Shown here one piece after another: positions 6,273-13,483 of a stretch of 22,395 nt of DNA. The notes below the pieces were generated by a model. That model was not told the origin of the DNA and searched no databases. It was given only the letters and a program-made list of their open reading frames with translations. Every line of letters starts with the position of its first letter. Positions within the stretch are counted from its first letter, which is position 1. A program made the position numbers and the translations under genes. This stretch comes from JAVKSM01 sp039583705 (GTDB lineage: Bacteria > Actinomycetota > Actinomycetes > Mycobacteriales > Pseudonocardiaceae): the NCBI GenBank assembly GCA_039583705.1, contig JAVKSM010000045.1, forward strand, positions 1 through 22,395, given 5' to 3'.

Positions 6273-7771
6273 CGCGCGATCGGGGTCGGTGGGTCGACGA
6301 GCTCGACGACCAGATCCCGCAGCCGGCGACGCCGCACCTTCCCGGTCGGCCCGACGGGGAAGGCGGTCACCACGTGGATCTCGGCGGGCCGCTTGAAGCG
6401 GCTCAGGTGTGTGGCGCAGCGTCCGGCCAGCAGGTCGACCAGCGCGGCGGACTCGACGTCGGTGAGCGGGCGCCCCGGGCGGACGCAGGCCACCGGCACC
6501 GCTCCGAGCACCTCGTCGGGCCGGCCGACCACCACGGCCTCGGCGACCGCCGGCTCGCCCAGCAGCACCTCCTCGACCTCGCGCGGGTGCACCAGCTCCC
6601 CGCCGCGGTTGACGACGTCATCGGCACGCCCGGCGAGGTAGAGGTGGCCGTCGAGGTCTCGTGAACCGAGGTCGCCGGTGTCCAGCCAGCCAGCCTGGTC
6701 GAACCGGTCAGCCGCCGCCCCGTCCGCGTAGCTGCGGATCACCCCAGCGCCGCGGATCCGCACGTGGCCGATCACACCGGGTGGGCAAGGCTGCCCGTCC
6801 TGGTCGACGACGACGAGCTCCACGCCCACCGGAAGCCCGACCGACCCGGGGCGGTACGGGCCGTCCAGCGGGGTCGCGGTGATCTGGCTGGCCGCCTCGG
6901 TCATGCCGTAGCTCTCCACGACAGGTACCCCGGTGCGTGCGCTCACCAGCTCTCGGACCGCGACGGGCAGCGGCGCGGAGGCGGAGCGGATGAACCGCAA
7001 GGCCGACGGGACAACGGTGACGTCCGAGGTGACGTCCGAGCGGGCCAGGATCGTGAGAATCGCCGGCACCGCGTTCACCCAGGTGATCTCCTGGTCCACG
7101 AGCAGCTCCCAGAACCCGGTCCGGGAGAATCGCCGGTCCAGCACCAGGGTTCCGCCGGCCGCCAGGGTGGCGAGCAGCCCGACGACCTGGGCGTTGATGT
7201 GGAACAACGGCAGCGGGTTGTAGCCGCGGTCGGCGGCGCAGAGCCGGTGGTGGCGGGCGACGGCCCGGGCGACGTGCAGCAACTGGTGCTCCTCGAGCAC
7301 CACGGTCTTCGGCGCGCCCGTGGAGCCGGACGTGCACAGCGCCGCCGACCCCGGCGCGGCGTCCGACCGGAACCCGGTCTCGCGGGCATCGCTCCCGGCG
7401 GGCCAGCCCGAGTCCGGGTCCACCCGAAGGCCCAGCGGGCTGTCCTTGTCCGTGACGACCAGCACGGGCCGCAGCGTCCGGCGGGTGCGCGCCGTCTCGG
7501 CCGGCGGCGCCGCCGGGTCGACGGGGCACGAGCAGCGGCCTGCCGCGAGGATCCCGATGTGGGCGACCGTGAAGGCCATCGGGTCCGCGACGTCGAGCAG
7601 CACCCGTCGACCCGCGGCGATCCCCAGTGCGTCCAGCTCGCGGTGCCATGCCTGGGTGGCGGCATACAGGGTCGCGTAGTCGACGGACCGGGAACTACGG
7701 GCGTCCCCGACGAACGTCCGACGCGGGGCGGCGGCGGCGCGGTCGGCGAGCAGGCGGCGCAGGGCGCTCAT
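6269..7771 (-). CDS. AMP-forming acyl-CoA synthetase/ligase
   Basis: A 500-residue adenylate-forming enzyme (ANL superfamily), activating a carboxylic acid as acyl-AMP and then usually a CoA thioester. Motifs in order: P-loop LCTSGSTGAPKT (145-156), LPLFHINAQ (187-195), YGMTEA (288-293), GWLDTGDLG (361-369), GRADDVVNRGGE (381-392), and the C-terminal catalytic Lys478 in PVGPTGKVRR. Length is normal. It is the first gene of the four-gene minus-strand operon and its stop overlaps the acyltransferase start (ATGA). Substrate class cannot be read from sequence; the O-succinylbenzoate or medium/long-chain type is possible. It may supply the acyl donor for the downstream acyltransferase, or activate the ComA-derived acid. 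Confidence 0.85.
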   Translation of the reverse strand: MSALRRLLADRAAAAPRRTFVGDARSSRSVDYATLYAATQAWHRELDALGIAAGRRVLLDVADPMAFTVAHIGILAAGRCSCPVDPAAPPAETARTRRTLRPVLVVTDKDSPLGLRVDPDSGWPAGSDARETGFRSDAAPGSAALCTSGSTGAPKTVVLEEHQLLHVARAVARHHRLCAADRGYNPLPLFHINAQVVGLLATLAAGGTLVLDRRFSRTGFWELLVDQEITWVNAVPAILTILARSDVTSDVTVVPSALRFIRSASAPLPVAVRELVSARTGVPVVESYGMTEAASQITATPLDGPYRPGSVGLPVGVELVVVDQDGQPCPPGVIGHVRIRGAGVIRSYADGAAADRFDQAGWLDTGDLGSRDLDGHLYLAGRADDVVNRGGELVHPREVEEVLLGEPAVAEAVVVGRPDEVLGAVPVACVRPGRPLTDVESAALVDLLAGRCATHLSRFKRPAEIHVVTAFPVGPTGKVRRRRLRDLVVELVDPPTPIAR

Positions 7772-7860
7772 GACGCGCCAGCCTGCACCATTGACCTGAG
7801 AGCCGCCTGAGCACGGGGCTGGCTACGCTCGGTCACGCGGGACACTGCATACTCTGCGCC
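7772..7860. promoter_or_regulatory. Divergent promoter region of the ligase operon and the esterase
   Basis: This 89-base gap must drive both directions. A -10-like TACTCT at 7850-7855 sits six bases before the GTG at 7861, which lacks a ribosome binding site, so a leaderless esterase mRNA is plausible. The matching -35 is poor. TTGACC at 7791-7796 is visible but has no well-spaced -10. No clear element is seen for the minus strand. Confidence 0.3.
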
Positions 7861-9000
7861 GTGGGGCTGCGCACCGGTTCGCTCACGGGACTCCTGTCCA
7901 CGACCCGCGGCCTGCTGCCGCGGATCGCCCCGGTCCTCGCCCTCGCCCTCGCACTGGTGGGCGCGCTGGGGGTGGTGCTCGCCGGCACCTCGGCAGGACA
8001 GGCCGCGACGCTGGACGACGTGCGCCCCGCTCAACCGTCCGACCTCGTCACCCAGGTGCACTCGGTGGCCGTCGACGGGTCGACGCGGGTCTACCAGTCG
8101 GTGGTGCCGGCACAGCTCGACGGCCGCGCGCCGCTGCTCGTCGTGCTGCACGGCCGCAACCAGTCGCTGCCCACCGTGGTCAGCCAGACCGGGTTCCTCG
8201 GGTTGGCCCGGAGCCGCCGCGTTGTGCTCGCCTTCCCGGTCGGGGAGGACCGCTCGTGGAATGCCGGACACGGCTGCTGCGGCCTGGCCGGTTCCCAAGG
8301 TCTGCCAGACCTCACGTTCGTGGCGGCGGTGGTGGCCGACGCAGTGCGCACCCTGCCGGTCGATGCCACGCGGATCTACCTCGTCGGATACAGCAACGGC
8401 GGCAAGCTCGCCTACAGCGAGGCGTGTGCGCACCCGGCGCTTTTCGCGGCGGTCGCCACGTACGGCGCGGTGCCGCTGGTTCCCTGCGACGTGAACGCGC
8501 CGCCGCTGCCCTTCCTGCTCGCCGCGGGCACCGCGGACCGGATCGTGCCGTCGGCCGGCGCGCCGCGGGGTCATCCGGTGCTGCCCTCGGTCCAAGAGGC
8601 GTTGCGCTGGCTGCGGTCCCGGGACCGGTGTGCCGACGACCCGCTGGCCCGCCCATCCGTGCTGGGTCGGGTGCTGGTGACGCGGTGGACGAGGTGCCGT
8701 GCCGGCGGCGAGGTGGAATCCGTGCTCTACCGGGGCCGGGGTCACCTCTGGCCGAGCTCCCAGGCGGTCGGCAAGGCCGCGGCGGCGTCAACCCTGATGT
8801 GGTCCTTCCTCCGCCGTCAGCACGCCGGCGTCGAGCCGGTGGCGGTGCACGCGTCCGGGGGGACGAGCGCGGCACCGGTCGCCGGGAAGGCCCTCGGTCC
8901 CCGGGGAGGCCCCGGTGCTCCCCGCACCGGGCTGAGGCCGCGTCCGCCGGACGTCGAGGCGGGGCGCGGCGTGAGGACCGCCGGGTCTGCACGGCAGTAG
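7861..9000 (+). CDS. Secreted PHB depolymerase/LpqC-type esterase
   Basis: A 379-residue alpha/beta hydrolase. A signal peptide or anchor covers about residues 20-49 (LALALALVGALGVVLAG, then AGQAA). The family pattern follows: VVLHGRNQS (oxyanion region, 95-102), WNAGHGCCG (133-141), GYSNGGKLAY with nucleophile Ser178, GTADRIVP with Asp226, and GRGHLWP with His295. The LpqC/esterase-depolymerase family hydrolyses short-chain polyesters or feruloyl-type esters outside the cell. The last 70 residues are Pro/Gly/Arg-rich and probably disordered. It is divergent from the acyl-ligase operon, so it could act on an acylated product, but that link is speculative. Confidence 0.85.
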   Translation: MGLRTGSLTGLLSTTRGLLPRIAPVLALALALVGALGVVLAGTSAGQAATLDDVRPAQPSDLVTQVHSVAVDGSTRVYQSVVPAQLDGRAPLLVVLHGRNQSLPTVVSQTGFLGLARSRRVVLAFPVGEDRSWNAGHGCCGLAGSQGLPDLTFVAAVVADAVRTLPVDATRIYLVGYSNGGKLAYSEACAHPALFAAVATYGAVPLVPCDVNAPPLPFLLAAGTADRIVPSAGAPRGHPVLPSVQEALRWLRSRDRCADDPLARPSVLGRVLVTRWTRCRAGGEVESVLYRGRGHLWPSSQAVGKAAAASTLMWSFLRRQHAGVEPVAVHASGGTSAAPVAGKALGPRGGPGAPRTGLRPRPPDVEAGRGVRTAGSARQ

Positions 9001-9058
9001 TCCGGTACAGTCTGAATCCGGCTTGACCAGATCAGGTAGCCCGGGGGAGTCAGCGCCA

Positions 9059-10339
9059 GTGCCAGGGCGGGGGGATCGTCGGCGGTCGCTGTGGGCTTGG
9101 GCGCGCACGCTGCTGCCACCGCCCGCGGCGGCCAGGCCGGCGGCGTCGAGCGACACCGCGATCTTCGCCCGGGCCGTTCCCGAGTCGGTCTCGATCGAGG
9201 AGACCTACCGGTTCGAGCAGGAGATCTCCCGCAACCGCTTCGTCGGCCGCGCGGGCTCCCCTTCCGGCCGCATCACGATCTCCCTGCCCTACGACGGCTA
9301 CGAGTACTTCACCCGCCAGGCGCTCAGCGACGTCGAAGCCCACCTGCGGCGGCGGGGCCCGCACGAGGGGGACGTCGATGCGCTCGTCGGGCACCTGGTC
9401 CTGGCGAACTACCAGGACACGGACCTGGCCGACGTGCTGGAGCTGAGCGGTCGGTATGGGGTGTTGCCCCTGCGTCTGCCGGTCCGGTCTCCGGTCCTCG
9501 ACGTCCCGGTCCTCGTGTCCGACCGCCACGAGTATCACCGCGTGCTCGAGTACGCCCCGGCGCAGAGCCGGCCGGAGATCATCCCGATCGAGCTGTCCGT
9601 CGAGCTGGAGGACCCGGACAACGCCGCCCTACCGCGGATCAACGCGGCGAGCGACCCGAGCACGCTGGACGACGTCGCGGGCAAGATCATAGAGCACGTC
9701 CAGTTCAAGCCGAGGCTGACATTCAGCCTGACGGTGCGGCTCACGCTGCCCCCGCGGCACGGCCGCGCGCCGCGGGCTCCGATCGTGCGCCGGGTCGCCG
9801 TCGAACGTCCCACGATCATCTCCCTCGCCCCCTCGTCGCTACGACTCCGGATCGACGGTCACGATGCCGACCTGCAACACAACCCGGTGAACCGGAGCCT
9901 CGAGTGGTTCGACGTGAGGACGACGCCAGGGGCCGAGGCGGGCGAGGGCGAACCGTGGTCTTTCCACAGCCCGCCCATGCTGCTGGAGGTCGAGCAGCCC
10001 GGTGAGCTCTTCGCCCGACAGGAAATCAGCGTCGAGGTCGACGTCGAGGTCCCCGGGCAGCTGCTCTCGGGGGTGGACGCCCGGCTGTTCGACGCGTGTG
10101 GCCGGCAGTACCGACGTGGCCGCGGGAACCGGCCGACCCTCCGTTCGACGATCACGACACACTGCACCGTCGTGCTGCGGGACGCGTTCGCCCGCCGGCT
10201 GCTCTCGCCCTACCTTCGCGCAGCGGACCAACGGGCCGGACACGATGACGCTGTGGGTGTTCGTGCACGGCCACCGACAGACCACGCAGCGGCGGTCCCA
10301 GCAACCCGACGGTCGCCGCTACACGAGCACGTTCGATAG
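9059..10339 (+). CDS. Unknown protein, first gene of a TIR/SLATT-containing cluster
   Basis: A 426-residue protein of no recognised family. It has no membrane helix or signal peptide. From about residue 30 (ESVSIEETYRFEQEISRNRF) to about 390 it reads as an ordered alpha/beta to mostly beta protein, with segments such as FKPRLTFSLTVRLTLPP and ISVEVDVEVPGQLL suggesting repeated beta-sandwich strands. GTG 9059 is preferred over the in-frame TTG at 9023 because GGGGGAG lies nine bases upstream. The final 30 residues are Arg/Ala/Pro-rich and overlap the next gene by 95 bases, so a late frame error is possible. Context (TIR fragment and SLATT protein downstream) suggests a sensor or regulatory role in an immunity-like locus. 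Confidence 0.65.
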   Translation: MPGRGDRRRSLWAWARTLLPPPAAARPAASSDTAIFARAVPESVSIEETYRFEQEISRNRFVGRAGSPSGRITISLPYDGYEYFTRQALSDVEAHLRRRGPHEGDVDALVGHLVLANYQDTDLADVLELSGRYGVLPLRLPVRSPVLDVPVLVSDRHEYHRVLEYAPAQSRPEIIPIELSVELEDPDNAALPRINAASDPSTLDDVAGKIIEHVQFKPRLTFSLTVRLTLPPRHGRAPRAPIVRRVAVERPTIISLAPSSLRLRIDGHDADLQHNPVNRSLEWFDVRTTPGAEAGEGEPWSFHSPPMLLEVEQPGELFARQEISVEVDVEVPGQLLSGVDARLFDACGRQYRRGRGNRPTLRSTITTHCTVVLRDAFARRLLSPYLRAADQRAGHDDAVGVRARPPTDHAAAVPATRRSPLHEHVR

Positions 10340-10463
10340 CGGTGACCTCCGGATCGTCGTCCGAGGCGAGGTGAGCCGGGACACCCGCGATCTCATCCGC
10401 GAGATCAACGAACTGCAACTGGCACTGCGCGACAGGTTCCGACGGCTCAAGGCGCAGCGATGA
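10245..10463 (+). CDS. Small protein of unknown function (72 residues)
   Basis: Starts at ATG 10245 with MTLWVFVHGHRQTTQ, continues with FDSGDLRIVVRGEV and ends in a charged helix, DLIREINELQLALRDRFRRL. It overlaps the end of the previous gene by 95 bases in another frame and its stop overlaps the next ATG (ATGA). The tight coupling and the coherent strand-then-helix composition support a real gene. No family is recognised. It could instead be the true C-terminus of the upstream protein if the sequence carries a frame error near 10220-10245. Confidence 0.5.
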   Translation: MTLWVFVHGHRQTTQRRSQQPDGRRYTSTFDSGDLRIVVRGEVSRDTRDLIREINELQLALRDRFRRLKAQR

Positions 10464-10967
10464 CGCAGGGCGCACCACCACCACCACCACCACCACTGAC
10501 GGACCTCGCCGTCCGGCCCCGCACGCCGCCCGCCCGATGCCACGAGTGCGGCTCCCCCCAGGTGGCGGCGGTCTGCTCGCGCTGCCAGCGGTTGATGTGC
10601 ACCGGGCACGACGGCATCCGGCGCACCGTCGACGTCCGCCGGTCGCTGCGCCGGTTGTGCGCCGCCCGGAGCGGTTCCGGACCAAGCTCCGCGCCGACGC
10701 GGCTCCTGCCCCGGAGCCGGAACCGTCACCGGGGCGCCTGTCGGAACGCCACCTCTGCCAGGACTGCATGGTGGCGAACCGGCCCTACGACGCCGAACTG
10801 ATAGCGGGCTCGATCACGCTTGCCCTCGGTGTGGCCATGGCCTTCTGGTACCTCGTGGTCGGCAGCATCCTGGCCGGGCTGGGCACGTGCCGGATCGTGC
10901 TGCGCCTCCGCCTCGCGCGCCGCCGGCGCAGCGCGGACCGGGACCGGCGGGCGGAGCTGCGTCTCGA
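10460..10967 (+). pseudogene. B-box-like zinc-finger membrane protein with a frame break
   Basis: Starts at ATG 10460 (ATGA overlap). After a seven-proline run it encodes CHEC, CSRC and CTGH, paired zinc ligands as in B-box or zinc-ribbon modules. The frame then switches, between about 10640 and 10690, to one that carries ERHLCQDCMVANRPYD, supplying another Cys pair, and then a membrane segment (ITLALGVAMAFWYLVVGSILAGLG) and an Arg-rich tail. The change equals loss of one base. Neither frame alone gives a full domain, so either the gene is decayed or the sequence has an indel in a G/C run. The product would be a membrane-anchored zinc-binding protein. Its tail runs straight into a TIR fragment. 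Confidence 0.6.
10475..10495 (+). repeat. CCA trinucleotide repeat (seven units)
   Basis: Seven consecutive CCA codons encode a poly-proline run at residues 6-12 of the zinc-finger protein. As a multiple of three it would alter protein length without shifting frame. Confidence 0.8.
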
Positions 10968-11315
10968 CCGCCGGGGGAGGACTTCCGGGCTCGGCTGGAC
11001 AGGGAGCTGCAGTCGTGCGCGGCGCTGCTCGCCGTCATCGGGCCAGAATGGCTGTCGGCGGTCACGGCGGACGGCGGACGGCGGATCGACGCCGAGGGCG
11101 ACATCCTCCGCCATGAGATCGCCGTCGCGCTCCGGCGCGACATCCTCGTCATACCGGTGCTCTTCGAGACCCCGATGCCCCGCTCGCGGGAGCTGCCCGA
11201 CGACATCCGTGCCCTAGCCGACCGCCAGGCACAGACCGTGAACCACGCCCGCTTCACCACCGACGTCATGGGGATCGTCTTCGCGCTTCGTCCCGTGCTC
11301 CAGCCGGGCGGGTGA
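10968..11315 (+). pseudogene. TIR domain, C-terminal part only
   Basis: From PPGEDFRARLDRELQSC the sequence matches the second half of a bacterial TIR domain: AALLAVIGPEWL (strand C), ILRHEIAVALRRDILVIPVLF with the Glu expected at the NADase active site, then the LPDDIRALADRQAQTV and HARFTTDV region. The first 45-50 residues of a TIR domain (the VFISYRR-type strand and helix A) are absent. The upstream sequence is instead the tail of the zinc-finger gene in another frame, so a deletion appears to have fused the two. TIR domains in bacterial immunity cleave NAD+ or make signalling nucleotides; this one lacks part of the fold and is probably inactive. No independent start codon with a ribosome site is visible. 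Confidence 0.75.
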
Positions 11316-11432
11316 AGCGGCCGCCCGGCGGGGCCGAGGTGGAGGAACTGTCCGCTCGCGGCGGGTCGATACCGCACGTCGCAGGAATGGCGTTCCACTG
11401 GTGGTTTGGGGGCCTGTGGAAGGCTGCTCGGC

Positions 11433-12332
11433 GTGCCAGAGGCGGGGATCGGGTTCGAGGTGTGGAACCAGCAATCCATCTGGTCACAGACCGCGGACCG
11501 GATGAAGCGGACGATCGGCAGGGCGCGACTCGGGATGCTCGCGGCGACGGTCCTCGGTGCGATCCTCGCCACCGCGGCGAGCGCACTCGCCGCCTCCGCT
11601 TCCGGCCCGAGTCGGGCGCTCGCAGTCGCTGCCGCGGTCGCGGTGGGTGTCGCCCCACTGTTCCGGTCGCGGTGCACGGGCACGGCGTTGCAGCACTGGA
11701 CGCGGGCGCGTTCGGTGTCCGAGGCGCTCAAGAGCGAGGTCTACCAGTGGCTTGCCCGGTCGGGCGAGTACCGGGGGGAGGATCGGGACGTCCGGCTGCG
11801 GGAGATCGGCGACTTCGTCGCGCGACTGGGAAGCGATCTCCTGCGCCACACGGTTCCGGTTCGAGCCAAGCAACGGGGTCTTCCGGATGTCGATGACGCC
11901 GCGTCCTACTTCCGGGTCCGGGTAGCAGGACAGATCGAGGGCTACTACCAACCAAGGGCTGTCGAACTACGCCGCACGCTGCGCCGGCTGGCGATGACCC
12001 AGATCGGGCTTACCGTCTCGGGAATCGTGCTGAGCGCAACGGTCGCGACCTACCCGGAATTGGGCCTGGGAGGCTGGGTCGCGGTGGCAATGACGATCGG
12101 CGCGGCTGTCAGCGCCTACTCCGCGGCGGGCCGCCTGGAGTACCAGCTCGTGGAATATCTTCGCACCGCCGACGAACTGCGCAGGATACTCCGGAATTCC
12201 GCCGAGGCCACCACTGCCGCGGGGACGGATGCTCTGATCCGTGACAGCGAGCGCGTCATCTCGATCCAGAACGAGGGCTGGATGGCCAAGCTCGCGGCCG
12301 ACCCGGTACCACCCGGCGGCAGCCCGGCGTAG
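11433..12332 (+). CDS. SLATT/DUF4231-type membrane protein (putative effector)
   Basis: A 299-residue protein with two hydrophobic hairpins: residues 33-55 and 61-78, then 188-206 and 213-231. Each is followed by a helical segment. The C-terminal half fits DUF4231 of the SLATT superfamily: ALKSEVYQWLA near 98-108, YFRVRVAGQIEGYYQPRA near 159-176, and the closing ERVISIQNEGWMAKLA (273-288). SLATT proteins were proposed by Burroughs and colleagues to be pore-forming effectors in nucleotide-signalled bacterial immunity. The GTG at 11433 is likely; GTG or ATG 11406 is an alternative. It lies 117 bases after a TIR fragment. Family assignment is from pattern recognition. Effector function is inference. 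Confidence 0.7.
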   Translation: MPEAGIGFEVWNQQSIWSQTADRMKRTIGRARLGMLAATVLGAILATAASALAASASGPSRALAVAAAVAVGVAPLFRSRCTGTALQHWTRARSVSEALKSEVYQWLARSGEYRGEDRDVRLREIGDFVARLGSDLLRHTVPVRAKQRGLPDVDDAASYFRVRVAGQIEGYYQPRAVELRRTLRRLAMTQIGLTVSGIVLSATVATYPELGLGGWVAVAMTIGAAVSAYSAAGRLEYQLVEYLRTADELRRILRNSAEATTAAGTDALIRDSERVISIQNEGWMAKLAADPVPPGGSPA

Positions 12333-12359
12333 AACTCCACCGGGTGGCGAACGACGACC

Positions 12360-12435
12360 TGGTGCCGGCGGCGGGATTCGAACCCGCGCTGACGGGCACC
12401 TAAAGCCCGTGCCTCTGCCGTTGGGCTACGCCGGC
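12360..12435 (-). tRNA. tRNA with UAG (Leu) anticodon but class I body, CCA encoded
   Basis: The minus strand folds as a 76-base cloverleaf. Acceptor GCCGGCG pairs with CGCCGGC. The D stem has three pairs (GCC/GGC) with GG in the loop. The anticodon stem CGGGC/GCCCG holds loop TTTAGGT, anticodon UAG at 12400-12402. The variable loop is only five bases (TCAGC). The T arm is GCGGG-TTCGAAT-CCCGC, and CCA is encoded at 12360-12362. UAG reads leucine CUA codons, and G37 fits that codon box. Leucine tRNAs are normally class II with a long variable arm, so the identity is open. It lies in the same direction as bcp upstream. Confidence 0.85.
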
Positions 12436-12500
12436 TCGTGGCTGCTGCGCCCAGGATAGACTGGACCGCTCCCGCCCGATGCGCTCGCATCAGGGCGAGA

Positions 12501-13013
12501 TCAGGACAAGCCGAGATCCTTGCGCAGCTTGGCGACGTGACCGGTTGCCCGCACGCCGTACATCGCGCGCTCGACCCGGCCGTCGACGCCGACCACGAAC
12601 GTCGACCTGATCACGCCGGTCACCGTCCTGCCGTACAGCTTTTTCTCGCCGTAGGCGCCCCACGCGGTCAGCACGGCTCTCCCCGGGTCGGACAGCAACG
12701 GGAAGCCAAGACCCTTCAGGTCCCGGAACCGTGCGAGCGTGGCTGGAGGGTCGGGGGAGATCCCGACCACGTCGAGCCCGGCGGTGGCCAGCTCGGCGAG
12801 GTTGTCGGTGAAGTCGACGGCCTGCGTCGTGCACCCGGGCGTGAGAGCGGCGGGATAGAAGTACACGATCACGCGGCGGCTGCGGAAGTCCGACAACGAC
12901 ACCGGCCGTCCGTCGGCGTCAGACAGCGTGAACCCCGGGGCGGGGTCGCCCGACGCCAATCGGACCCGCCCGGTCGGCTCGGTCGTCCCGGTCTGGTCCG
13001 GCTGTTCGGCCAC
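12501..13013 (-). CDS. bcp: Thioredoxin-dependent peroxiredoxin, Bcp/PrxQ type
   Basis: A 170-residue peroxiredoxin reducing hydrogen peroxide and organic hydroperoxides in the cytosol. GDPAPGFTLSDADGRPVSL opens the fold, the active site is YFYPAALTPGCTTQA with peroxidatic Cys61, and the supporting Arg is in GVIRSTFVVG (Arg136). The usual PrxQ resolving Cys five residues later is a Val (CTTQAV), and Cys61 is the only cysteine, so this is a one-Cys form needing an external thiol. GTG 13013 is the start. Length is slightly above the family norm through an N-terminal extension of about 18 residues. The tRNA lies downstream in the same direction. Confidence 0.9.
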   Translation of the reverse strand: MAEQPDQTGTTEPTGRVRLASGDPAPGFTLSDADGRPVSLSDFRSRRVIVYFYPAALTPGCTTQAVDFTDNLAELATAGLDVVGISPDPPATLARFRDLKGLGFPLLSDPGRAVLTAWGAYGEKKLYGRTVTGVIRSTFVVGVDGRVERAMYGVRATGHVAKLRKDLGLS

Positions 13014-13107
13014 GGCGGGAGACGGTACCCGGACCGGCCGGTGAGCAGGACGTCAGGGGCACGATCTACAGTGTGCCGCCACGACCGGAGCGAGCCGAGG
13101 AGGACCC

Positions 13108-13329
13108 GTGGCCCGGGATCCAGACACCATCGAACGCGAGATCGAGCGGGCCCGCGAGGCGCTGGCCGGGACCCTCGACGCGCTCGGCCAGCGTGCCAAC
13201 CCCAAGCGCCTCGTGGAGTCCGGCAAGCAGACCGTGGAGGCCACGCTGGCGGATCCGAAGGTCCGCTACGGGTTGGTCGCCACGGGCGCGCTGCTCGTGC
13301 TGCTCGTGCTGCGCAGGCTCTTCCGCTGA
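13108..13329 (+). CDS. DUF3618 family small membrane protein
   Basis: A 73-residue protein with the DUF3618 pattern: DPDTIEREIERAREALAGTL (amphipathic helix, residues 5-24), ANPKRLVESGKQ (30-41), and one C-terminal membrane helix (about 53-69, VRYGLVATGALLVLLVL) ending in Arg residues. This family is common in actinobacteria, often near stress or envelope genes, and its function is unknown. The GTG at 13108 has a GAGGAGG ribosome binding site about six bases upstream. It is divergent from bcp, 94 bases away, so shared stress control with the peroxiredoxin is possible but not shown. Confidence 0.9.
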   Translation: MARDPDTIEREIERAREALAGTLDALGQRANPKRLVESGKQTVEATLADPKVRYGLVATGALLVLLVLRRLFR

Positions 13330-13413
13330 TCGCGCGGACACTCCATCCCGCCAGCGGCGGGCCAGCACGAGGTCGACGAGCTGGACGACGAACACGCCGT
13401 CCAGCAGCTCGTC

Positions 13414-13442
13414 GGCGCCCTCAGCTGTTGGCTGAGGGCGCC
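13414..13442. terminator. Strong hairpin between DUF3618 and the acyl-CoA synthetase
   Basis: A perfect 12-base inverted repeat, GGCGCCCTCAGC with GCTGAGGGCGCC around a TGTTG loop. It starts 85 bases after the DUF3618 stop and ends 42 bases before the next GTG. There is no T-tract, as is usual in actinobacterial terminators, so it could equally be a 5' leader element of the synthetase gene. Confidence 0.5.
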
Positions 13443-13483
13443 GCGCCCGAGCGTCCCGTCGGCCGGGAGGAGAGGATCCCGTC

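Noticed and set aside
12360..12435. The tRNA as the integration target of the left-end element.
   Set aside because: It is more than 8 kb from the integrase, with operons in between, and no integrase end or duplicated tRNA fragment lies beside it.
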